Both the position numbers and the translations under genes were made by a program. A stretch of DNA of 64,000 bases from Dendrophyllia cribrosa (Eukaryota; Cnidaria; Anthozoa; Scleractinia; Dendrophylliidae). Below are positions 24,031 to 34,000 of the stretch, piece by piece (position 1 is the first letter of the stretch; each line of letters opens with the position of its first letter). The notes under the pieces are model-generated. The model worked only from the letters and a program-made list of their open reading frames with translations. It did not search any database and was not told the origin of the DNA. The DNA lies in assembly GCA_024195265.1 (NCBI GenBank), contig JAJLRJ010000014.1, forward strand, positions 23,937,009 to 24,001,008, written 5' to 3'.

Positions 24031-24340
24031 TTATTTCTTATCTATCGGATCTCAGAAATTAAGTTACACAGCATTTCTCGCAATAATTCACCCTTGTCTG
24101 CACGCATCAACGGTTAAAGCTGACCACAAGAAAAAGCTCAATATACCACGTGATAGAACAATGGAAGACCCAGTCCTTGGAGGGACAATAACCTTATTCC
24201 CATGTTATATTGCCAAATGACACCAAATATACAACTACTTAAATAAAAAGATTCCATAGAGCATAACAGAAGCAGGGAGCTTGGAGATAAAGTGCAGGAT
24301 TGCAAGGGTGGAAGTGGATTACAGTTCATCAAATTTGATT

Positions 24341-25226
24341 TAAAGTGCCACTATGATCAAAAATATACATTTTCTGTTTTCTTCATATTTTGAAAATATA
24401 AGTACTCGTTGCTTACCTTGCGAAGTTTTAAGTCAAAACTCGTAAGGGAAGTGTCATTATTTTAACTTTACATTTCGAATTCGGCTTGTCGCCATTACTC
24501 AATTAAAAAATGACCGGTACCGAACCCTGAGAGTTGGATCGAGTTGGCCTAAAGATTTTGTGACGTCAGTGACTCAACACGTGCCTTTGGCTTTGTTGTC
24601 TGTGACCCGGAGGGAACCGCGTTGAGTCAGGTAAAGTCTAGATTCCATAGCTCAGAAGGAGGTCGGACACCTTATTGAGACTTATATAACGGAGTAACTG
24701 GTTAGCTTTCAGTTGAGGTTGGGTCAGCAGTTTATATAGTTAAATTTAGGACTAAGCAACCAGAGAAGCTAGCTGGTACAGTGGTACGGTAGGCTATGTA
24801 AGTTTAAGCGTAGCTGAGGTCACAGGTTCAATCCTCAGTGGGGATTTTAGATTTTCTTTTTTACACATAAAAATTGATTGAAAATAAAATTCTAAGTGTC
24901 GACATTACGTTATATAATTCTCAATAAGTGTCCGACCTCCTTCTGAGCTATAGAAGGTAGACTCTACCGTTGAGTCATGACGTCACAAATCAAGTCACGT
25001 GTACCAGATCGCAAACCAGTAGAACGTGGGCTCGGATTTATGAACGGAGTAATGGCGGACGGATTTTACGTGATTTTTGTGGGTTTTCGGCCAGCTATTT
25101 CTGGGCTGTGCAAGAATATATCAATCTAATTTATAGCAATTCGCATTTGTCTAAACCTATTAGATACATTTGCGTTAAAAAAAAGCGGAAAAGAAATACA
25201 AAAATTTTTGTCTTAGTGGCACTTTA
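24341..25226. mobile_element. Nested TIR element, 886 bp
   Basis: Ends TAAAGTGCCACTATGA and its near complement, with ATT on both sides (24338-24340, 25227-25229). Comparison with the uninterrupted copy at 49323-49942 (TTTGATTTCGTGACA) shows the insertion point. Inner arms also share TTTGTGACGTCA and GACTCAAC. It contains the family B-related element at 24630-24968. Confidence 0.75.
24630..24968. mobile_element. TIR element related to family B, with tRNA-like segment
   Basis: Arms of about 47 bases (CATAGCTCAGAAGGAGGTCG and continuing through GGACAC, TATTGAGA, TTATATAACG). Between them, at about 24760-24845 (plus), a stretch with TAGCTGGTACAGTGG and AGGTTCAATCCTC resembles RNA polymerase III A and B boxes, as in a tRNA-derived SINE or decayed tRNA. 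Confidence 0.65.
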
Positions 25227-25469
25227 ATTTCGTGCCGAACAGACGGTCAAGAAATCAAAATTACCATTCGTGTACAAGTTTGACTTTCTTAGCCGTTATT
25301 TTGTCTTTTTAGTTCATATTTGCTTTGCTTTCATCGCTTTTTGCGATTTCTTCTTCCTATTTCAAGATAATAAAGTAAGCTTAAAGCAAGCTCCTGACCA
25401 TAATCATGAAAACACGATATTTCTGCAGCCGGGACAGTGTTCCTTTAATATACCACGTGATTGAAAGGC

Positions 25470-27100
25470 AAGCGAGGGATCCCTTACCTGTTGTGTTTCT
25501 ATTTTTCGAGTAAACACCCGTTATTAAAGTAAACAAGAAGGAGCGAAACAATAGGACACCGGATTAATAAAATGCAGGACTAAAAACACGACTTTAGAAA
25601 ACAGAATGTAAATTATAGGTGTAAAATCTGCACCTGGCATGCTAGAGGAGCAACCTTTATAATGTTATCCTGCTTTTATTTCGATACTTAGCACACGTGA
25701 TTTATGCTCAATTTCTCATATTTACTTCCTGGCAACAAACTCAGAACTCAGAACACAGAGTAAACTATCGGCGTTTAGTGGCGCTAATAAAACAAGTAAA
25801 ACAGAAGTCGACAAAAATTGGCGAAAGTTTATCTCTTTGAGAACGCTCGGGGACCGATAAAAGCGCGTGAGAGTTGCAGGTCAAATTTGAGAGCTTGAAT
25901 TTTTCTTGACGATTAATCAAACACGTAATCTATCAGTGTTATTGTTTTATTCGATCAACAGAGAAGAGTAGCTAACACATGTTGGTCTTAACACTTTTCT
26001 TAGTTTTATTTAACGTGTTTCCCGATGAGTCATTTAAAAACATTTTTTCGTGATCGTCGCTTAAACGATTCTTTTCAAACCGACTTTCTCCATTTTGGCC
26101 CTTACTTTGAGGCGAGAGTTTCTGGAATTTCTACCGGCGTTAAATTAAATGACAATTTAAATTTCTTGTTTTATTTGCGAAGATTCTGATAACAAAACCT
26201 CGCTAATTGTTTTGACTTGTTGATGAGATCTGTCATCGGAATATCGAGCAATTATTTTTATTTTTATAGATACCAAATGAAGATGCAACAACATCATTGG
26301 CTAATGTGTCCTTATGTATCAAAAAGCGATTTCATGTTAATTAGGTAGTTTTGTATTTGACTGGCGAAGCGTAGATTTTCTCAACGATCGAAGGAAGATG
26401 TCAGCTTTTGAAACCAAGTATAACGAGTGAAAAGGTACAGTTTCAACTCTTTCGATGAAGGTAGCATTATAAAGTTCTTTTCTATTTTCTATCTCTTCTG
26501 ACAATTACTCAAGGGACTTTTGTTTTGAAAGGTTTAGAAATGTTCAAGTCTAAACATGTTTTGTAACTTCACTTCAACCTCTACTGCAATCCCAATTGAC
26601 TTAAAAAGTTTTTAGAGTTGCCCAACAAACCCAGTTGATAATAAGTAAAAAACAAGACATCCACTTTCCTTTCATTTGAGGGTCTTGAAGTTTATGCATT
26701 TTTATTTTCACTGCTAAAAGAAATTATAATCGACGATATTTTAATGTGTGAAATTATCCATGGCATCTTTTCCTAATCAGTGAACGGAATGAACTTACAT
26801 GAATTGAAAATTGGTCGCATACAGCCAAGCATCGTCCTGATTTCCCTAGGTAATCTTCGAGAAACTTCGGAAAATGTCAGAAATGACCGGAAGCGTTTGT
26901 TCGGACTTTCAGACAATTTTCGAAAACCTTTAAGAAATGGTGAAAGATCTTCATAAAATCAATTAAATCTTATTGCTTGACACTATTCTCTTACAGTGAT
27001 TCTTGTTGTTAATCAGTATTTCAATCGAGAGTGGATGAGGAGAAATGTTATTGGCATGAGCATCAGCTTCTAGTTCTTTCTGTGTGTACCGGAGCACAGA
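25470..27100. other. Intergenic sequence, nothing recognised
   Basis: AT-rich, apparently unique DNA with no ORF, repeat arm or RNA gene that I can support. Confidence 0.5.
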
Positions 27101-27109
27101 TGACGTAAA

Positions 27110-27405
27110 ACAAAAGGAACAAAGAACGACCTTGCATCTAAGACCTGGAACTTCCTACCTAATAATGTAAGATCTGGGCCTACTTTAACTGGTTTTAGAG
27201 GACTCCTGAAAGTAATATATTTTCAGACATAATGGTATATTGACATTCTTCATGTAAATAGATGTAAATTAGATTTTTTAATGTAAATAGATTTTCCCCT
27301 TTTTCATTTTTTTATACTATTTATGTTCTCGAAGATATTAGCCTTTTTAGGCTACTCTGTAATTTCGAGTATAAATAAAGTTCATGTATGTATGTATGAC
27401 AATCA
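27110..27405 (+). mobile_element. LINE 3' end, dead fragment
   Basis: The frame reads WNFLPNNVRSGPTLTGFRGL, like the conserved WNxLP...F end of CR1/L2 RTs. It is followed by a T-rich 3' region, GAGTATAAATAAAGTTCATG and a short TATG tail. Confidence 0.6.
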
Positions 27406-27689
27406 GATACAAACGCAAAACAAAACCAAAAATACCGGTACACGCGCGCAGAAGACCCCAGCTTCTGTTCGTTCGAATTTCGTTTATTTCCTATAAATAG
27501 AGCTGATTAAGTTATCGCTGTTGCAAGTTATCTTTATGAATTTAATACGTAGTGACGTGACGACTTTCAGGAGGTATTCGTGTTTAATTACTGAAGAATT
27601 TAGAAGGTTATACAACAGTCGAAAACATTTCAGTTATTCGCCCGGCCTCCAGAAACTTTGGGGAGACTGAGCACAAGCTTTTGGCACTG

Positions 27690-27781
27690 AGATTTCTGGG
27701 ATCGTTTGGGTAACCAATGAGAGCTGTTATTGGTTGATGGTTGCCTTTGGAAACAATCAACCAATCAAACGATTCCAGAAA
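27690..27781. repeat. Imperfect inverted repeat
   Basis: TTCTGGGATCGTTTGG...ATTGGTTGAT faces ATCAACCAATCAAACGATTC. Probably a MITE remnant. Confidence 0.5.
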
Positions 27782-28244
27782 GCCTCGTGACGAAAGCTGG
27801 CACGCAATCTCCCTGAAGAATTCTGGAGTGACAAATTGTATATGTCAACAAATGTTCGCTAGTTGAAAATTTAACGGGACGAATATTTTAGCGGAAGTGA
27901 CGATGACATCGGTATCAATATTTTCAGTGAATAATTTATAGTTAGTTTCACTTAACAGGAGTATTCCCAGTAAAATTTTATATCATAAGTCGCTGATTCT
28001 TCATTCGGCTCGATTCTCTACTTTTCTCTTGAAAGCAGACTCGTACTGTAAGGAGGAAGTTGATCGATGATCGATGTTGTTAATTCTAGGCAAATTCAAA
28101 AAGTGTTGAAGGAGCTTGTGCTATTATAAGGGCACACATTTCCAATGTTAAACTATTAGCTATCCAATATTTTGTTCTGAGCAACGTGGCGAACTGACAT
28201 ATAAATAATGAAACTAAGATGTCTATTTTTCTATTTTTCCAAGA

Positions 28245-28345
28245 ACTATTAAACTTTAGAATAGTCTACCTACTGAATTAGTTGAAAAAAATGTCTACTT
28301 TTAAGTCTAAGCTTCTTGATCATTTATTCAATTAAATTTAATATC
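28245..28345 (+). mobile_element. LINE 3' end, dead fragment
   Basis: A frame with one break reads NSLPTELVEK then MSTFKSKLLDHLF, matching the terminal pattern of CR1/L2 ORFs. There is no RT core. Confidence 0.45.
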
Positions 28346-29039
28346 TCCTTAGATTTAGTTTAATATTTTTTTATTTAGATTAGTATTGTTTTGTACAGTT
28401 GATATGGTTGTTCCTACTAAATTTAAAACATTTAGTAGGAACATAGGAAATGAAGTAACGAAATCTCTCTTCCCTATAAAGTAAACTGAGTTAAAAGTAT
28501 TTACCTTTCAACTATCGACTATAAGATAATTGAAGGAAAACATACAAATTGTGCATGCAATGTTCGAATATGAAATATGTTAAGAAGAAAAATATGATTT
28601 TCATAGAAAACTTGATTTTCTCTATAACTATTTTTATCTTCAGTTGGTGTTCCGCAATTTAGTCAAACTGGAATAAAGGGTGTTGCCTTTTGTTTACTAT
28701 AAACCAAACTATCAAGTGTAATTTTACGTTATAAAAACGTATTATAACTTAAATATTACTTTGCCAAAATGTGACTTGTAGTTCTATCATCAGTATGATC
28801 ATGTTAATTTATTGTTTAGTAACTCTTTTCATATCGAAAAAGTTTTGCAAAGAACATTTTAGCACTTGCTATAATATTAATAATATGCTAATGAAACGAA
28901 CAATGTGTCAAAATCAATTAAAGTTGTCATGAAATATGTATACGAAATTAAACCTGTAGGAACAAATAAAAGGAGCACTGCGAATTAAAGTAAGTTAGAC
29001 GAAAGCTTAGGAGAAGAGAAGGAAGTCAAAAGACAGAAG

Positions 29040-29420
29040 TTGTGAGGTGATGTATCAAAACAGTAGAGTGGTTAGTTTCTAAAGAACTCGGGAGAGTTAA
29101 ACATGAAAGTATCAACTGAGTTGATAAGGCAAATTGGCCAGCGTAAAAAGATTATAAAAGCTGATCGATGTGGGGAGTAATCATTCACACACAACAAATC
29201 AAACTGATAGAGTTATCATTCACACACAACAGATCAACCTGAAAGAGTAATCATTTACACACAACAGATCAACCTGATAGAGTAATTAAAGTGTCGAACG
29301 CTAGTCCTTCGTCAGAGTGAATCATAAAGGACTAGCGCTCGCCAAAACATCAGCTTTTTTAATCTTTTTACGGTGGTCAATTTATTTCATGTTTGAGAAA
29401 GAAGTTGTTGCAGTCCCGGA
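29040..29420. mobile_element. Penelope-like terminal-region relic with 3 short tandem units
   Basis: Three about 40-base units (AATCATTCACACACAACAGA, then TCAACCTGATAGAGT; 29176-29285) precede a foldback centred on CCTTCGTCAGAGTGAATCAT. It continues ACTAGCGCTCG...CATCAGCTTTTTTAATC and ACGGTGGTCAATTTA. The same blocks recur inverted or degraded at 62690-62960. The CUGACGA-like and GAAAC-like positions suggest a decayed hammerhead motif of a Penelope-like element. The assignment is inferential. Confidence 0.4.
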
Positions 29421-29429
29421 CATTCTGGT

Positions 29430-30620
29430 TTGCCTACGAGCAGTCCTCCCCAACGAACGTAAAACTTCATTCTACCACAAACGACTCATTCTCCTGCGTA
29501 ACGTATTTGTCTTTTTAATATCTTTTCCTTTTGAAAGTGTAAAACAATTCTTTTCAAACTTTGTTTACTTTAGATGTGGGACGCTTTAAATTCTTGTGTA
29601 AACAAAATGTGACAACTGGGTAGCACTTTTGCACCATAAGCTTCTCTGCTTTCCTTCTAAACCATTGGAAGACCGGTTAGATCTTCAAGCTGGAGCATTG
29701 AAATTTTACTCTGATCTGTTGAAATTACTTACCCTAGAACGCGCTGCAGTCAAAGAGAACTTTAAAAGGAACAAGAAAACGCCACTGAATCTCTAGCTCA
29801 AGGCAAGTAACTATGAAATTATTTTATTATTTGTTATCGCATATTTTACTTTGCATTTATCTTCGCGTACAACAAATAACGAAAAATGTTAACTCTAAAA
29901 TGTATATCTATAGTTACGTTACTACTACTTAAACCTTGTACATTTTTCCTGTTTCCTTCTCCGTTAATTTTAGCTATAACCTGTTTTGGAACAACTCTCT
30001 GATCGACCCGGTGTGAGGCATTCAGAACTGAACATCATAATGCTACAATTTGGTAGACAACTGTTGATACTAATAAATCAGCTTGGAAATCATCGCTACC
30101 CACTGCTAAAAGTATAGTATTCTTAACTTAATCTTGCAAAGAGTTGAATGCTTCAAAACACTTACAAATCATTACACACGTTCACATGGCGGCACCAGCA
30201 TATATAGCTTTTGATACTCGTATCCTCAGTGTACCCTATAAAAACCTTAATATTTGAGCAATTTTAGGAACGTTGTCAAGTGCATTCACCTCGCACAAAA
30301 CAGAAAGAAAAACGATGCAAGGAGGGACGTTTCTTTATGTAACTACAGAAGTCCGTAAGTCTGACAAGACAAGGCAAAACAGTAGATTTTCTGAGAGAAA
30401 TGAAATTACGGTAGTCTCTCAAGATTCACAGGAATGTATCGTGTACACAAATGCGTTGTGAAAGATTACCAAGCCAGTCGTGTAACGCCGGGTTCGACAA
30501 ACCTCTCATGATAAAACAATTACATAGCAGCAACCTCAAAGCGTAGTGACAGCCCTGCATAGGCAGGTTAGGTTTCAATTTGTCTAATAAATTTAAAAAT
30601 TATTTCCATCAAGTCATGAT
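29430..30620. other. Intergenic sequence, nothing recognised
   Basis: No supported gene or repeat. One 62-codon ORF (30273-30461) has no family features. Confidence 0.5.
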
Positions 30621-30623
30621 TTG

Positions 30624-30915
30624 AAAGGGTCACCGTCCCGCCGAAAAAGCAAAATTTCGCTCAGCTTATTTTCATGTTATATCGCCAAATACCACCAAAT
30701 ATACAACTTAGTTGGATAAAAAGATATTCTGTAGAGCAAAGCAAAAGCAGTAGGTTGGGGATAAAGTGAAGGATTGCAAGGATTGAAGTGGATTAGTTCA
30801 TGAAATTTGATTTATTGACAGGCGGTCAAGAAATTAAGCTTGTCATTCTGGTCAAATTTTGACTTTTCTAGCCGTTATTTTGTTGTTAAGTTCATATTTC
30901 TATACTTCAATCACT
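30624..30915. repeat. Interspersed repeat family D, copy 3 (truncated)
   Basis: Left end AAAGGGTCACCGTCCCGCCG, then the shared TTATATCGCCAAATACCACC, GTGGATTAGTTCATGAAATT and ACAGGCGGTCAAGAAAT blocks. The right GCCGGGACA end is missing. It ends about 100 bases upstream of tyrosinase copy 2. Confidence 0.65.
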
Positions 30916-31017
30916 TTAGTAGTGGCACACTTTACAGAGATGCGTGAAAGGAGGTTTTGATGTAAAACTGAAAGTCCCGGAGACTACACGGCAGAGGAGC
31001 CTGCGACTAATTAAATT

Positions 31018-34000
31018 ATGTACGCATGTCAAAGTCTGCGGTCTTTACTGATGGGTCTTCTCTTGACGTCATTTCTGGTTAGCGTGAATGGAAAAATCTT
31101 GGATAACAAGGGAAAGGGTGAGTTAGTTATCGGTTATGTTGACTTCCTTAATTTATGAAAATGACTTACACTGGTTGAAAGTAGTTAGAAGCTGCAGGCT
31201 TCCTCCAAGGATGTAGAAAAAACTAAGGAAGTTTTAGGGAAAATGACTGTTAAGATAAGCAACAAGAGAAATTTTCAAAACAATCCACAATGGTGAATGA
31301 ATGAAAATCCGAAAAGCATGCATTCTAGGTTGAGCGTTCGCTTAAAAACTACAGCATAATTGCGTTCGCGCAATCCTAATCTTGTGTTGGGTGTCCTGTG
31401 TAGTAGCCGGATTGAATTCAGCTTTACTCTGTTTAGACGCCACTTTAGCCCCCCGAAGATTCTTTTGTTCTTTTCAGGGGCAAATCGGGCTGGAACTGGT
31501 ATCTACTTTGGCAACTCACCGAACGTTTTCACATACCTTCTTTTGTGCGAACGCATTTTTCTAATGGTTGATTACTTCTAGTATTAGGTTAGTCACAGGT
31601 AAGAATTTGAAAAAAATCAGTTGTCCCGGGAAAGGTGTGTTGTATTTTATGTTTTAATGGAAGCAGAGATAGTATAGACCGCTGTAGTATAGTCAGTTTG
31701 TGACTACTGACTTTTCTTGGTTTACCCATAGAAATGCCCACAACAATCAAATCTACATTGGATGCCTTATCTCGGAGTTTTTTTCAGTCAGCCAAACGAA
31801 ATAATGGTGAGTTGTAACAAATACACTTCAAAGAACGTACAGCAAATTATCAGTGCAAAAGTAAAACTAACTAATTACAGTTTACTCAATACGACCGGTA
31901 CCCTTTTTTCAGAAGGAGTCAATTTCTAAATTGCTAAAACGTGAACTGGAAATAGCTTGCGAAGAAGCTTATACTGAAAATGTCATTTAAAATATTTGCA
32001 TGCATGTGACAAGATTTTCCCGCGCGAGCTTTCTTTTCAAGCAATCCCATGTAAAGTACAATTGGTGCAAAAATTAATTATGATACCTTGTCTAAAACGA
32101 GTTTTCCTGCCTTTTTTAACTTACGCTATAAAGATATCTAAAATACGTGATCATAAAATCCCCTCCTCCCAATCTTATACCGCTGGTCAGGCAAAAACTA
32201 ACGCAACTCTGCATGGTTGGGGGCAAGGGGTGGGAGGATCGGGTTTGTTATGTTCCTCAAATATACCCCTTTAAACGAAAGTGTCCAAACAATTTTGTCG
32301 CCGCCGATTATACTGCTATTGCAAACGTTTAAAAGTTTGCTTGGATTCTGAGTGAACCTTCTTTTTATCTTAACAGAGTCCGGTTTACCTCCACGAGTAC
32401 AGCTCACAGTAGTTATACCAAGTACCTCTACTGTAGGAGCAAGGAATTTTCTTTTACTCAAGACCTTTGTTCAGCGCCTTGTGCAAGAATTCAGCGTGTC
32501 CCCCTCAGGAACAAGGGTTGCCATGGTAATTCACTCGTCAGCTCCGCGCCTCGCTTTCAATTGGCACCAGTTTATGAACATTGAATGTACTTTGAAGGGC
32601 ATCTCATCTGTTAGGTAAACAACTGAACATTCAGATTTGCATGGATGCTTACTAAGCAAGGCAATTTTAAAAAGCGTTTTGTGTCTTTGTAAACGGATAT
32701 TTACTATATACTCAATCAACGAGCTAATAAAAAAAACAGCTAACAAGAAAGGGAATGATTTCGGCATCAAAGAAAGCGTATTATCCTGCCTTTCTTTCTA
32801 GAACGATGTAGTTATGTAACCATGCTGTAATTACTAATAAAAAACGCTCATGTTTTTTTTTTCACAGATTTATGACAGGAAAAAGGTCGTCTCTAGATCA
32901 CATGCTGAACTTCGTAGAAACAAGCTTGTATTCTCTACTAAAAAGAGAAAATCCTACTGTCCATCGAATTTTATTTATCATAGCAGAGAGTAGTTCCCTT
33001 AATACTGCCGCGCCGGACTCTCTTCCCGCCGAAACACTGAAAGACGACGGAGTAGAGGTGTTTATTTTGGCTGTCGGCAAGCACATGGCTATCAACGAGT
33101 CAAATAAGGTTGCCAGCGAGCCCTATAAAACCCACATGTTCCGTGTTAGCTCCTATGGGGATCTTTCCAGACTTGCTAAGGCTTTTAGAGGAAAAGGTAA
33201 GTAAAGAATAGAAAATGAGCGGTGTTTCATGATGTATGAAAATCATTTTCTCTTGGTCTTATCTAGGACTGACGGATGGACACATGAGCGGGCGGGCGAG
33301 AGGGCGGGCTGATTGTTTGCAAGAAATGTAAAACGAGTGCGCGCGTCGAGTTTAAATGAATGAATGAATGAATGAATGAATGAATGAATAAACGAACGAA
33401 CGAACGAACGAACGAACGAGTGAATGAATGAATGAATGAATGAATGAATGAATGACAACCACTAAATGAAAATACTATAAAACATATAAAACGTCAAAAA
33501 TGTTTGGTGTGTAGCCAGGCATGTTAAAAATAAAAAGATATTAAAAAGTTGACACTGGCTAAAAATGTTGTTTTTGGACGTTTCGGCAACTACTGTTGCC
33601 TTCTTCAGCAAGAGATAAAAATGCAAATGTCTAACGGCGTCCTGATGGTATAAGATACATGCAAATATTAAATCGCACCTCGAAAGAATATTTTGAGGTG
33701 AAACAAAAGTCTCTAGAGCATTCTTAATTATTTCTACAAATTCTTAATGTTATTATAAACATTTGGGTGTTTCTTGGTGTTGCGGAAGCCATTGTTGGTT
33801 AGCTTTTGTGTTGTGGTGTGGGTATTGTTCACTGTCTTTTGAATCTTTTGTTTTACGTCATTTGGTGATCACACCATCCGCAACACCAAGAAACTACCAA
33901 ACATTTGGAAGCGCTATGTGTTCGTTTATAGCGTTCGTGTTACGCACGGAATGCCAAGCTTCAAGAATTAGTCTTTGTCGCCATGCCGATGATCTGTCAA

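Larger units (their letters stand above)
24155..25446. repeat. Interspersed repeat family D, copy 2, split by nested elements
   Basis: Shares GTTATATTGCCAAATG, AGTGGATTACAGTTCATCAA, GACGGTCAAGAAATC and GCCGGGACAGTG with copies 1, 3 and 4, but is interrupted at 24341 by an 886 bp element. A 15-base direct repeat, AATATACCACGTGAT, flanks it at 24140-24154 and 25447-25461, long enough to suggest target-primed insertion. Confidence 0.65.

Noticed and set aside
24760..24845. Possible functional tRNA gene
   Set aside because: Only A- and B-box-like motifs are present; a full cloverleaf with paired acceptor stem could not be drawn, and it lies inside a transposable element.
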